This document shows, one piece after another, positions 1 through 8,075 of a stretch of DNA of 64,000 bases. The position numbers and the translations under genes were made by a program. This DNA comes from Arthrobacter sp. StoSoilB22 (GTDB lineage Bacteria; Actinomycetota; Actinomycetes; Actinomycetales; Micrococcaceae), in NCBI RefSeq assembly GCF_019977315.1, contig NZ_AP024652.1, forward strand, positions 3,038,001 to 3,102,000, read 5' to 3'. Under the pieces are notes generated by a model that was not told where the DNA came from, ran no database searches, and saw nothing but the letters and a program-made list of their open reading frames with translations. Position 1 is the first letter of the stretch. Every line of letters starts with the position of its first letter.

Positions 1-2
1 CT

Positions 3-539
3 GACATCACCCGCACGCTTCCGGCCACCGGCACCTTCACCGACGTCCAGCGGAAGGTGTATGAAGCTGTACTCGACGCCGCAGATGCCGGCTTCGCGGC
101 CGCACAACCGGGCGTGAAGTTCCGGGACATCCACACGGCGGCAACTACGGTCCTGGCCGAACGCCTGGCTGAATGGGGCCTGCTGCCCGTCTCCGTCGAG
201 GAAGCAATCTCCCCCGAGGGCCAACAGCATCGTCGCTGGATGCCTCACGGCACCAGCCACCACCTGGGACTCGACGTCCACGACTGTGCGCAGGCAAAAC
301 GTGAGCTCTACCTTGATGGCATCCTCACCGAGGGCATGGTCTTCACGATCGAACCTGGCCTGTACTTCAAGAACGAAGACCTCGCCATCCCCGAGGAGTA
401 CCGCGGGATCGGCGTCCGCATCGAGGACGACATCCTCATGACCTCCGACGGTCCCGTCAACCTCAGCGCCGCGCTGCCGCGCAAGGCCGACGACGTCGAG
501 TCCTGGATGGCAGGCATCTACCAGGAAGCCCAGGGCTAA
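3..539 (+). CDS. Aminopeptidase P family (Xaa-Pro aminopeptidase), C-terminal part
   Basis: The reading frame is open from the window edge, so the gene starts upstream. The first visible residues (DITRTLP, then a TFTDVQ-like stretch) are typical of the pita-bread metallopeptidase fold. Metal and substrate residues of the family are visible: the HGTSHHLGLDVHD segment, EGMVFTIEPGLY, and GVRIEDDILMT with the late Glu. The family removes an N-terminal residue next to proline, using two Mn or Co ions in the cytosol. About 178 residues of a family that is usually 450-530 long are present. A GTG at 57 lies inside the domain and is not the real start. A strong hairpin follows at 578-613. Confidence 0.9.
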   Translation, partial: DITRTLPATGTFTDVQRKVYEAVLDAADAGFAAAQPGVKFRDIHTAATTVLAERLAEWGLLPVSVEEAISPEGQQHRRWMPHGTSHHLGLDVHDCAQAKRELYLDGILTEGMVFTIEPGLYFKNEDLAIPEEYRGIGVRIEDDILMTSDGPVNLSAALPRKADDVESWMAGIYQEAQG

Positions 540-577
540 CCAGGCCTCTGGAATAACCCAGGGACTCAACAGAACAA

Positions 578-613
578 AAGGGAAGGCCACCGGGGATCCG
601 GTGGCCTTCCCTT
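578..613. terminator. Bidirectional terminator between pepP-like gene and stress protein gene
   Basis: Perfect 16-bp inverted repeat (arms 578-593 and 598-613) with a four-base loop, flanked by A/T-rich bases. It lies between convergent genes, so it can end transcripts from both sides. Confidence 0.8.
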
Positions 614-644
614 CTGTACTGAGGAAAATCTGTACTGAGGAAAA
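613..644. repeat. 16-bp perfect tandem duplication
   Basis: The unit TCTGTACTGAGGAAAA occurs twice in direct succession (613-628 and 629-644), between the terminator and the end of the stress-protein gene. It looks like a recent slippage duplication. Confidence 0.85.
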
Positions 645-664
645 TTGTTGTCCTGCGGAGGCGT

Positions 665-1501
665 CTACTGCTTGGAAGAATCCTCGGAGCTGGACTGCTG
701 TGAATCTTCCTGCGGCGCGTTTTGTTCATGATTCCGTGCAGGAGCCTGTCCGTCGCTTACCCGAACACCGTATTGCGGACGTCCGTCCGGGAGGTCGGGG
801 TACCGGACAGCTGCCGGCGCGGGGGATGGTGCCGGCTGGTTCGCCGGGGCTGCGTCCTGTCCCTCCGGGGCACTTGAGCCACTGGGCTCGGGGGCGCGCT
901 GGCCATAGGGATCATTCCACGTGGTGGGCCGCTCAGGCGCCGTACCGGGCTGCTGGAAGGGGGCGCTTGGCTGGTTGTAGCCGCTGGCCTGCGGCGTAGC
1001 AGCCTGGGACGGGTTCATCGGCAGCTGATGGAGCAGTCGGCGGGCCTCCTGGGCTGCCTCCGCGGCAACGATCACATCGTAATTGGTGGCCACCACCTGG
1101 CTGGTGGAGGTGAAGTCACGCTTTCCGCGTTGCGTGGCATAAGTGACGATGCCGAACAGCATGAAGAAAGCCGCACCCATCAGAACTGAGGTGATGATAG
1201 AGAACGGACCCCCGGCGGGAGTGAAGAAGGACAGCATGACGCCGACGAACAGGCCGAACCACATGCCGCTGAGGGCACCGGACAGTGCCACCCTCGGGTA
1301 ACTCAGGCGGCCGGTCACCCGCTCCACCATTTTGAGGTCATTGCCCACGATCGACACCAGCTGAACAGGGAACTGCTGATCCGCCAAGTAGTCCACCGCC
1401 TTCTGGGCGTCCAAATACGAGGTGTACGAGCCTACGGTGTCCCCTTGGGGGACGCTGCGGGACTCCTCAACGGCTTTGGGACCACCAAAAATGTTTGACA
1501 T
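665..1501 (-). CDS. General stress protein 17M-like membrane protein (YflT domain)
   Basis: 278 residues. The N-terminal third resembles the general-stress (YflT, PF11181) domain: GSYTSYLDAQKAVDYLADQ, then VQLVSIVGNDLKMVERVTGR. A hydrophobic segment follows (about residues 70-115, GMWFGLFVGVMLSFF and ITSVLMGAAFFMLFGIV), giving two membrane helices. The last ~110 residues are Pro, Gln and Ser rich and probably disordered. I chose the ATG at 1501 because MSNIFGGPK is the usual start of such proteins; an ATG at 1519 is also possible. It is divergent from the MgtE_N gene. The molecular role is unknown. Confidence 0.8.
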   Translation of the reverse strand: MSNIFGGPKAVEESRSVPQGDTVGSYTSYLDAQKAVDYLADQQFPVQLVSIVGNDLKMVERVTGRLSYPRVALSGALSGMWFGLFVGVMLSFFTPAGGPFSIITSVLMGAAFFMLFGIVTYATQRGKRDFTSTSQVVATNYDVIVAAEAAQEARRLLHQLPMNPSQAATPQASGYNQPSAPFQQPGTAPERPTTWNDPYGQRAPEPSGSSAPEGQDAAPANQPAPSPAPAAVRYPDLPDGRPQYGVRVSDGQAPARNHEQNAPQEDSQQSSSEDSSKQ

Positions 1502-1565
1502 AGCCCCATTGTGTCTCATGGACATGTGTAGCGGCTGGAATTCAGCTAAAAGAGAGCAGACTCGG

Positions 1566-1571
1566 TAGCCT
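1566..1571 (+). promoter_or_regulatory. -10 element of a probable leaderless promoter for the MgtE_N/CBS gene
   Basis: TAGCCT ends six bases before the ATG at 1578, and there is no Shine-Dalgarno sequence between them. The transcript should therefore start at or next to the start codon. No clear -35 is seen. Confidence 0.5.
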
Positions 1572-1577
1572 GTAAAT

Positions 1578-2861
1578 ATGAGCACACATCCCTCACGCGT
1601 CTTTGTCGCGCGCTTGCTCGGCTTGGACGTCTTCGACCCCCTGGGCGATCGTCTTGGCCGGTTGCGCGACGTCGTGGTGCTCTCCCGCGGCACCCGTGGC
1701 GCTCCCCATGTGGTGGGCATCGTGGTTGAAGTTCCGGGCAAGAAGCGGGTCTTCGTTCCCATGACGCGGATTACGTCCATCGACCAGACGCAAATTATCT
1801 GCACCGGACTGGTGAACTTGCGGCGCTTCGAGCAGCGCGGTGCCGAAACTCTGGTGGTGGCTGAGATGTTCGACCGCCGCGTGACGCTGGCCGATGGCAG
1901 TGGAGACGCAACGATCGAGGACATCGCCATGGACCAGCACAGGTCCAAGGACTGGTTTGTCAGCAAGCTGTTCGTCCGTCGTGGACACTCCCTGTCGCCC
2001 TTCGGCAGGCTCCGCCGCAACGAGACACTGATCATCGACTGGGCCGACGCCCAGACCGGCGGCCACAACGAGCCACAGGCCGCAACGCAGTTCGTTGCCA
2101 CCCACGAAGACCTCAAACCTGCCGACTTCGCTGAAGCACTGCAGGAAATGAGCGACAAACGGCGTTTTGAAGTGGCCAGTGAGCTTCAGGATGAACGCCT
2201 GGCAGATGTCCTCCAGGAACTCCCGGAAGATGACCAGGTGGAGATCCTCTCCGCCCTGGACGTCGAACGCGCCGCCGACGTCCTCGAAGAGATGGATCCT
2301 GACGACGCCGCCGACCTCCTGGCCGAGCTTCCGTCCGCCCAGGCGGAAGAGCTGCTTCAACTCATGGAACCCCAGGAAGCCGAGGACGTCCGCCGCCTCC
2401 TCGAGTACGACGAAGACACCGCCGGTGGCCTCATGACTCCTGTCCCGGTCATCCTGCCTCCGGAAGCCACGGTGGCCGAAGCCCTTGCCCACGTCCGGCG
2501 TGAAGAACTCTCGCCCGCGCTGGCGTCATCCATCTTCATTGCCCGTCCGCCCCTGGAAACCCCCACCGGACGTTTCCTGGGCGTGGTGCATATACAGCAG
2601 CTCCTGCGTTTCCCTCCGCCGGAACCGCTGGGCAACCTCGTCGATAAAAACCTTGAGCCGCTCTCGGACCAAGCCCACATCTCCGAAGTGGCCCGGACCT
2701 TGGCGACGTACAACCTGAATTCACTTCCAGTCGTGGACGACGACGGCCGCCTTGTGGGGGCGGTGACTGTTGATGACGTGCTGGATCACCTGTTGCCGGA
2801 TGACTGGCGCGCCCACGAGGACGACGCCCCTATAAGGAAACTTGGAGGCCGCATTGGCTGA
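1578..2861 (+). CDS. Soluble MgtE N-domain / CBS-pair protein
   Basis: 427 residues. The N-terminal ~75 residues look like a PRC-barrel (LGLDVFDPLGDRLGRLRDVV). Residues ~165-285 are the MgtE_N superhelix with repeated acidic helices (LADVLQELPEDDQVEIL, AADVLEEMDPDDAADLL, DTAGGLMTP). Residues ~285-410 are two CBS motifs ending VVDDDGRLVGAVTVDDVLDHLL. The five-helix Mg2+ channel of true MgtE is absent, so this is a regulatory or sensor version rather than a transporter on its own. It overlaps the downstream DUF1003 membrane protein gene by 8 bp, which suggests the two act together; that partnership is an inference. Confidence 0.88.
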   Translation: MSTHPSRVFVARLLGLDVFDPLGDRLGRLRDVVVLSRGTRGAPHVVGIVVEVPGKKRVFVPMTRITSIDQTQIICTGLVNLRRFEQRGAETLVVAEMFDRRVTLADGSGDATIEDIAMDQHRSKDWFVSKLFVRRGHSLSPFGRLRRNETLIIDWADAQTGGHNEPQAATQFVATHEDLKPADFAEALQEMSDKRRFEVASELQDERLADVLQELPEDDQVEILSALDVERAADVLEEMDPDDAADLLAELPSAQAEELLQLMEPQEAEDVRRLLEYDEDTAGGLMTPVPVILPPEATVAEALAHVRREELSPALASSIFIARPPLETPTGRFLGVVHIQQLLRFPPPEPLGNLVDKNLEPLSDQAHISEVARTLATYNLNSLPVVDDDGRLVGAVTVDDVLDHLLPDDWRAHEDDAPIRKLGGRIG

Positions 2862-3573
2862 TAACAACGCCACCCGATCCACCAAGTCCACGGGACGCTC
2901 AAGCAGCAGCCTCGACACGCCCCTGAGCGGACGTCAACGCATCCTGCCCAAGTTCTCGCCGAACCCGGACGCTTTTGGAAACGCTACGGAGGGTTTCGCC
3001 CGGTTCATGGGCACGCCTACGTTCCTCGTCTACATGACGGTTTTCTGTGTGTTCTGGCTTGCGTGGAACTCCTTCGCTCCCACGGACTGGCAGTTCGACC
3101 GCATGGAGCTGGGCTTCACCCTGCTGACGCTGATGCTTTCGCTGCAGGCCTCCTACGCCGCGCCGCTCCTGCTGCTGGCCCAAAACCGGCAGGACGACCG
3201 CGACCGCGTCTCGCTCCAGCAGGACCGCCAGCGGGCCGAACGCAATCTCTCCGACACCGAGTACCTGACACGGGAATTGGCCTCGCTCCGCATTGCCTTG
3301 CGTGAAGTGGCCACCCGTGACTATGTCCGGACCGAACTCCGAAGCCTGCTTGAAGACATCATTGATGCCCAAGAGGAACTTCGCGAGGGCGATGCCGCCG
3401 CTGACGGCACTGAATCACCCGGCGAGAGGGTCAAGGAGAAGCTGAAGGACAAGCGGGACAAATCGCGCGGGCCCCGCACCCAGCAGATTCCCCGAGTCCG
3501 CGCCCCTCGCGCCGCAGGTCCGCAGCATTCAACCACCAAACCATCGCCCGAAAACCCTGAAAGCCGAGCCTGA
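2854..3573 (+). CDS. DUF1003 family membrane protein
   Basis: 239 residues from a TTG start at 2854, chosen because GGAGG at 2844-2848 lies five bases upstream; a TTG at 2842 has no such site. Two transmembrane helices are visible (FLVYMTVFCVFWLAWNSF and LGFTLLTLMLSLQASYAAPL), followed by AQNRQDDRDR, the family's hallmark after helix two. A cytoplasmic coiled coil (SLQQDRQRAERNLSDTEYL) and a basic, Pro-rich tail follow. The family has no established function. Its coupling to the MgtE_N/CBS gene upstream suggests a membrane partner in a divalent-cation response. Confidence 0.85.
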   Translation: MADNNATRSTKSTGRSSSSLDTPLSGRQRILPKFSPNPDAFGNATEGFARFMGTPTFLVYMTVFCVFWLAWNSFAPTDWQFDRMELGFTLLTLMLSLQASYAAPLLLLAQNRQDDRDRVSLQQDRQRAERNLSDTEYLTRELASLRIALREVATRDYVRTELRSLLEDIIDAQEELREGDAAADGTESPGERVKEKLKDKRDKSRGPRTQQIPRVRAPRAAGPQHSTTKPSPENPESRA

Positions 3574-3577
3574 CCAC

Positions 3578-4705
3578 ATGAGCATCGCATCGGTCGAGGC
3601 GCTGAATGCTGCCTTGGCAACCGTCATTGATCCCGAGCTACGGCGCCCCATTACCGAACTTGGCATGGTGGAATCGGTATCGGCCAATGATGACGGCACC
3701 GTGCATGTGGCTGTTCTGCTGACCATCGCCGGGTGCCCCCTGCGGGAAACAATTACCAAGGACGCTACAGACGCCCTCCTCCACGTGGAAGGCGTCACCG
3801 GTGTAGACGTGGAGCTGAAGGTCATGACGCCGGCACAGCGTGAAGCCCTCAAGGAACAGCTCCGCGGACCAGCCGGACAACGCGGCATACCCTTCACTAA
3901 ACCCGGTTCCCTGACCAAGGTGTACGCCGTGGCCAGCGGAAAAGGCGGTGTAGGCAAATCCTCTGTCACTGTTAATCTGGCCTGCGCACTGGCCGCCCAA
4001 GGCCTCCGTGTGGGCATCGTGGACGCCGACGTGCACGGCTTTTCCGTGCCCGGGCTGATGGGGATCACCCAAAAACCCACGCAGGTGGACGACATGATCC
4101 TTCCGCCCGTGGCCTACGGCGTCAAGGTCATTTCCATTGGCATGTTCGTTGACGGCAACCAGCCAGTGGCATGGCGCGGCCCCATGCTGCACAGGGCCCT
4201 TGAACAATTCCTGACCGATGTCTACTTCGGCGACCTCGATGCCCTCTTCCTGGATCTGCCTCCCGGCACGGGGGACATCGCCATCTCCGTGGCGCAGCTT
4301 TTACCCAACGCAGAGATTCTGGTAGTGACCACCCCGCAGGCAGCTGCCGCTGATGTGGCCGAACGAGCCGGCACCATCGCCACCCAGACCGGACAGAAGG
4401 TGGCCGGCATTATCGAGAACATGTCCTACCTGGAAATGCCCGACGGCGAACGCATGGAATTGTTCGGAAGCGGCGGGGGCGCCATCCTGGCTGAGCGGTT
4501 GAGCTCTGCCGTGGGCGCCAGCGTTCCGCTCCTCGGCCAGATTCCGCTGGACATCCGATTGCGGGAGGGTGGCGACGCCGGGAAGCCTGTGGTTCTGGCA
4601 GCACCAGAGACGGCTGCCGCGAAAGCGCTGGAGGGTATTGCTGCCTCTTTGGCCACGCGGCCCCGCGGGCTGTCCGGCATGCCGTTGGGGATCCAGCCCC
4701 GCTAA
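3578..4705 (+). CDS. mrp: Mrp/ApbC-type Fe-S cluster carrier ATPase
   Basis: 375 residues. An N-terminal MIP18-like domain (residues 1-95, with Cys in IAGCPLRETI) is joined to a ParA/MinD-type ATPase. The deviant Walker A is AVASGKGGVGKSSVTVN (about residues 120-136), the Walker B region is LFLDLPPGTGDIAI, and IENMSY lies near the C-terminal third. The CxxC found in many Mrp proteins after IENMSY is not seen here; the segment reads YLEMPDGERM, so cluster binding may use other residues. It starts four bases after the DUF1003 stop, so the three genes from 1578 look like one operon. Confidence 0.9.
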   Translation: MSIASVEALNAALATVIDPELRRPITELGMVESVSANDDGTVHVAVLLTIAGCPLRETITKDATDALLHVEGVTGVDVELKVMTPAQREALKEQLRGPAGQRGIPFTKPGSLTKVYAVASGKGGVGKSSVTVNLACALAAQGLRVGIVDADVHGFSVPGLMGITQKPTQVDDMILPPVAYGVKVISIGMFVDGNQPVAWRGPMLHRALEQFLTDVYFGDLDALFLDLPPGTGDIAISVAQLLPNAEILVVTTPQAAAADVAERAGTIATQTGQKVAGIIENMSYLEMPDGERMELFGSGGGAILAERLSSAVGASVPLLGQIPLDIRLREGGDAGKPVVLAAPETAAAKALEGIAASLATRPRGLSGMPLGIQPR

Positions 4706-4756
4706 GTCACGAGGCCTGGGCCGACGGACCTCGGCAGAGCTTGCTTCTAGTTCGGC

Positions 4757-5137
4757 TCAGGTCGCTTCGGAATCGAAGGGGGCGGCTTCGCCCTCGGCCA
4801 GCCGCTCAATGACCCGCACCGGGGTCTTGGGTTTAACGTCTACGGCAGCGGCAGCAGCGGGCGCTCCGGCACTGACAGGTTTCTCGTCATCAAGAAGAGC
4901 ATCCTTGATGATGCGCCGGGGATCATACTGGCGGGGATCGTATTTCTTCCAATCGACCTCATCGATGTCGATGCCGACTTCTTCTTTGATCTGCTCGCGG
5001 GCGCCGGATGCCATCCGACGCACTTCCTTAACCAGGTTGGCCAGCTTTTGAGTGTATTCGGGCAAACGGCTGGGACCGATGACGAGTACGCCGATAATCA
5101 GAAGAAGTATGAACTCCGGGCCATTGATTCCAAGCAC
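4757..5137 (-). CDS. tatB: Sec-independent protein translocase TatB
   Basis: 126 residues. The N-terminal membrane helix (EFILLLIIGVLVIGPSRLPEY) carries the GP hinge with a following amphipathic helix (TQKLANLVKEVRRMASGA), as in TatA/TatB. The long acidic region after it and the IDEVDWKKYDPRQYDPRR segment fit actinobacterial TatB rather than TatA. TatB with TatC binds twin-arginine signal peptides at the membrane. It is the last gene of a sigE, anti-sigma, tatB run, ten bases behind the anti-sigma gene. Confidence 0.88.
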   Translation of the reverse strand: MLGINGPEFILLLIIGVLVIGPSRLPEYTQKLANLVKEVRRMASGAREQIKEEVGIDIDEVDWKKYDPRQYDPRRIIKDALLDDEKPVSAGAPAAAAAVDVKPKTPVRVIERLAEGEAAPFDSEAT

Positions 5138-5147
5138 GTAACGAAGA

Positions 5148-6095
5148 TTACCTTGTCTCTGGTGCCGCTCCTAAACCGGCAGGACGGAGTAGGGTTTGCA
5201 CCCCTCGCAGCACCCTTTTGTACCACGGCTCCTGATCTTCCGGTGCAGGAGCCATGGACATGGACTCCCCCGCGCGGACGATTTCAGGGACAGCATCGTC
5301 CGCAGTGTCCGCCGGAAGGTCGGAGGCGTAACTGATAACGGCTGCAGGCATGGTGTAGACAGCCTTCCATGGGGTTCCCTGCGTGAGTGAGAGTTGCGCG
5401 GATGTAGATTGCCCCGGTTCTCGGTTCGCAGGCAAGTGTTCCTCCACGATGGTGGCAAAGTGACCGTTGTTTTCCAGCCGGATCTCTACAGCAGGGTTGC
5501 CATTGTGCTTGGTTGCTTGGGCGGATACAACGTGGAAGCCCATTGCTGACAGCTCAGGGCACGCCCAACCTTCTGCCCGAAGTGAATCCAACTGGTCAGG
5601 GCTCAAACTGACGGTGCTCCCGGCTCGGAACGCAGGTCCCACCATGGCATCGGCGGGGCTGCCCGTCCAGGCACCGGCAAACCCGCTGGCGCTGCTTGTT
5701 CCCGCGAGGACTTGCGGCTCGGCATCGCCGGCGATCACGTAGGCAGACACAGCCAGTGCACCCGCACTGACCATCAGGGTGCCCGCAGCAATGCCTGCCA
5801 TACGAAGGCCCGGGAAACGACGGTACGAATTTCGCAGCGGTGGGAAGTGCGGCGTCGAGCCAGCCGGTCCAGGATCGTTCGCCAGGCGTTCCGTGTGCTG
5901 GATCAGTCGCGCGGCAAGGTCCTGGCTGGCTTCAGGTACGGCCGCGCCACGAAGGCGCTCAATGTACTGCCGTTCGCGGCGGAGGGCCATGCGGCATTCA
6001 GCGCAGTGCTGCAGGTGTTCCGTGCTGCGAGTATGGCGCAGCGAAGCCAAGGTGCGCCGGGGCGGGGCTCCCGGACGAAGGGGACGTCGAGGCAT
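5148..6095 (-). CDS. Anti-sigma factor (zinc-finger, RseA-type) for the adjacent SigE
   Basis: About 315 residues from the ATG at 6095 (a TTG at 6101 is an alternative). The N-terminus has the ZAS-type HxxxCxxC pattern in HLQHCAECRMAL. A central membrane helix (AGIAAGTLMVSAGALAVSAYVIAG, about residues 100-123) separates the sigma-binding part from an extracytoplasmic C-terminal domain. Such proteins hold an ECF sigma factor inactive until an envelope or redox signal. The start lies seven bases after the sigE stop, so expression is coupled. It is longer than mycobacterial RseA because of the large outer domain, which may be the sensor. Confidence 0.82.
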   Translation of the reverse strand: MPRRPLRPGAPPRRTLASLRHTRSTEHLQHCAECRMALRRERQYIERLRGAAVPEASQDLAARLIQHTERLANDPGPAGSTPHFPPLRNSYRRFPGLRMAGIAAGTLMVSAGALAVSAYVIAGDAEPQVLAGTSSASGFAGAWTGSPADAMVGPAFRAGSTVSLSPDQLDSLRAEGWACPELSAMGFHVVSAQATKHNGNPAVEIRLENNGHFATIVEEHLPANREPGQSTSAQLSLTQGTPWKAVYTMPAAVISYASDLPADTADDAVPEIVRAGESMSMAPAPEDQEPWYKRVLRGVQTLLRPAGLGAAPETR

Positions 6096-6102
6096 CGACA
6101 AC

Positions 6103-6726
6103 CTAAAGAATGCTGGCGATGCGGGGCATCTTCAACCGCGGCTTGCGCGCCTCTGCCGGGCGGGGATCGCGGTGGGCCAGTTTCTCCCGGAGCATGGTCC
6201 GCCCGCGGTGGATTCGGGACCTGACAGTTCCCAGTTTCACACCGAGCGCCTCGGCGACTTCATCATAGGAAAGACCTTCAAGATCACACAGCACCACGGC
6301 GGCGCGGAAGTCCGGCGGGAGTTCTTCCAAAGCGCGCTGGACATCGAGGTCAAGGTTATTGTGCTCGAAGCTCTGCTCAGGTCCGGGTTCACGGCCCGGC
6401 AAACGGGATTCGGCATCTTCGGCGAGCGCATCGAAGCGGATCCTGCTCCTGCGCCGTGCCCCGTCCAGGAACAGGTTGGTGGTGATGCGGTGCAACCAGC
6501 CATCCAAGGTTCCGGGTTTGAAGTTTTCCAGGGAACGGAACACCCTGACAAAAACTTCCTGGGTGAGGTCTTCGGCGTCGTACTTGTTGCCGGTCAGGCG
6601 ATAGGCGAGGCGATATACCTTGGCGGAGTGGTTTGACACCACTTCCTCCCAGCTGGGCATGACCCAGTCAGTAACGGCCTCCAGGCTTTCCGCTGTTTGG
6701 ACTGGCGCAGCATGCGATGCCGGCAT
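6103..6726 (-). CDS. sigE: ECF RNA polymerase sigma factor SigE
   Basis: 207 residues. Region 2 is visible at about 30-100 ([22 protein letters not shown], read in part, then [13 protein letters not shown]). Region 4 follows at about 130-185 ([39 protein letters not shown]). There is no region 3, as expected for ECF factors. A good ribosome-binding site (GAGGGGAG) precedes the ATG at 6726. With the anti-sigma gene behind it and tatB next, this matches the sigE locus of mycobacteria, which controls envelope stress. The htrA protease gene that lies between rseA and tatB there is missing here. Confidence 0.92.
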   Translation of the reverse strand: MPASHAAPVQTAESLEAVTDWVMPSWEEVVSNHSAKVYRLAYRLTGNKYDAEDLTQEVFVRVFRSLENFKPGTLDGWLHRITTNLFLDGARRRSRIRFDALAEDAESRLPGREPGPEQSFEHNNLDLDVQRALEELPPDFRAAVVLCDLEGLSYDEVAEALGVKLGTVRSRIHRGRTMLREKLAHRDPRPAEARKPRLKMPRIASIL

Positions 6727-6751
6727 CGTCCACTCCCCTCAAACTGTGGTT

Positions 6752-6767
6752 CACCGAACTTTCGGTG
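6752..6767. promoter_or_regulatory. Palindrome upstream of sigE (possible operator)
   Basis: CACCGAA-CT-TTCGGTG is a perfect 7-2-7 inverted repeat 26 bases upstream of the sigE start, inside the 236-bp gap between sigE and the divergent methyltransferase gene. It has no T-run and is not at a gene end, so an operator is more likely than a terminator. The binding protein is unknown. Confidence 0.4.
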
Positions 6768-6962
6768 CCGCCCACCTCATGGATGACCGGAGCATTATCA
6801 TCCCAAGTTTGTCTGGGAATTTCCTGACTGGACGGCGATTTCTCCGCAAGGCTGAAAACGGCCATGGACACAGCCCCAGGGAGCATCCCTTCAGCGGGTT
6901 TACCCGTGCGGACACAGTAGTCTTGGTACAAACACCCCTTCCCGCGGAAAGCGAACCCCTTC

Positions 6963-7595
6963 ATGAGTGCCGACAAGTCAAGCAGCTGGTCCTACGCAGA
7001 AGATCTGCCGGCTGAGGATGACGTGTTGTTGCGCGCCCGTGAGCGGTCCTTTGAGCTGGGTGTTACCCCCATCAGCCCCGGTGTGGGTGCGGTGCTGACA
7101 GTGCTTGCCGCGGCGTCCAAAGCGCAGACAGTGGTGGAAGTTGGCTCCGGGGCAGGAGTGTCCGGGGTTTGCCTGCTGCGTGGCCTCAGCCCCCATGCCG
7201 TGCTGACCACCATCGATGTGGACGTCGAGCATTTGAAGGCCGCCAGGGAAGCATTCCTTGAGTCCGGTAGCCCTGCCAACCGTACCCGCACCATTTCAGG
7301 CCGCGCGGCGGATGTGTTGCCACGACTGACCGACTCCGCGTACGACCTCGTGTTCATCGATGCCGACAAGCCCAACTTCCCCAAATACGTGGAACAGGCA
7401 ATCCGCCTCCTGAAATCAGGCGGCACCCTGGTGATCAACGATGCTTTGGACAAGGACCGCGTCGCCAACCCGGCAGCGCGTGAGGCAACCACGGTGGTTC
7501 TGCGTCAGATTGTGAAGGCCATCCGCGACGACGACCGGTTGGCGTCGGCGATGCTGCCGACGGGCGACGGCCTTCTGGTGGCCGTCAAGAAGTAG
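6963..7595 (+). CDS. Class I SAM-dependent O-methyltransferase (Rv1220c-like)
   Basis: 210 residues of the O-methyltransferase family 3 (catechol/caffeoyl-CoA type). The SAM-binding motif is VVEVGSGAGVSGVCLLRGL (about residues 58-76). The acidic VFIDADKPNFPKYVEQ and the GGTLVINDALDKDRVANPA segments are the usual metal-binding and catalytic region. The substrate cannot be read from sequence. It is divergent from sigE, an arrangement shared with M. tuberculosis Rv1220c-Rv1221. Confidence 0.88.
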   Translation: MSADKSSSWSYAEDLPAEDDVLLRARERSFELGVTPISPGVGAVLTVLAAASKAQTVVEVGSGAGVSGVCLLRGLSPHAVLTTIDVDVEHLKAAREAFLESGSPANRTRTISGRAADVLPRLTDSAYDLVFIDADKPNFPKYVEQAIRLLKSGGTLVINDALDKDRVANPAAREATTVVLRQIVKAIRDDDRLASAMLPTGDGLLVAVKK

Positions 7596-7630
7596 GGTGC
7601 CTGCCAGCATCAGGAAAAGCAGGTTAAACA

Positions 7631-7663
7631 AAAGCAGGGCCCCGGTTTTCCGGGCCCTGCTTT
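7631..7663. terminator. Terminator between methyltransferase and DUF3117 genes
   Basis: GC-rich inverted repeat (AAAGCAGGGCCCCGG and CCGGGCCCTGCTTT, one bulged C) with a TTTT loop and T-rich 3' end. It sits between convergent genes. Confidence 0.8.
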
Positions 7664-7681
7664 GTAAATCTATCCAAATGC

Positions 7682-7849
7682 CTATTCAGTAACGCCTACG
7701 AGGCATTCCTTGAGGTTGGCCGCTTCCGCAGCGTTGAGTTCGACAACGAGTCGTCCTCCGCCTTCGAGCGGCACACGCATGATCAAGCTGCGTCCCTCTT
7801 TGGTAACTTCCATAGGGCCGTCGCCGGTACGTGGTTTCATAGCCGCCAT
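7682..7849 (-). CDS. DUF3117 small actinobacterial protein
   Basis: 55 residues starting MAAMKPRTGDGPMEV, with GRSLIMRVPLEGGGRLVVEL and the end LKECLVGVTE. This is the highly conserved DUF3117 family of actinobacteria, function unknown. The ATG at 7849 is supported by a GGAGGGG site about ten bases upstream; longer in-frame extensions are not needed. It is the first gene after a 226-bp gap on its 5' side (7850-8075), which holds its promoter region and the end of the glycosyltransferase gene. Confidence 0.88.
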   Translation of the reverse strand: MAAMKPRTGDGPMEVTKEGRSLIMRVPLEGGGRLVVELNAAEAANLKECLVGVTE

Positions 7850-8075
7850 TAGGAAAATCCCCTCCATTTGTCCCAAGTCACGCCAACCCGGCCGGGCTGG
7901 TTCCGCGTCGCAATTGCAGCCGGCGGCACCGCTTGGGAGGCCGCCTTGGCCGGGCACTTTTCGGTGCTTTGTCCTTGCTCTTGTCCTATTATCCCGTAAT
8001 TACCTGTCCGTAGCTAATCAAACGCGCATTTGTCCGGACTTTGTACATACTCCGCCGGCGCGGCAAACGTCCACG

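Noticed and set aside
1502..2158. N-terminal extension of the stress protein to 497 residues
   Set aside because: It would run antisense through the MgtE_N/CBS gene, and the added residues are low-complexity Arg/Ser/Thr typical of shadow frames.
1578..2861. Magnesium transporter MgtE
   Set aside because: No transmembrane segments; only the regulatory domains are present.
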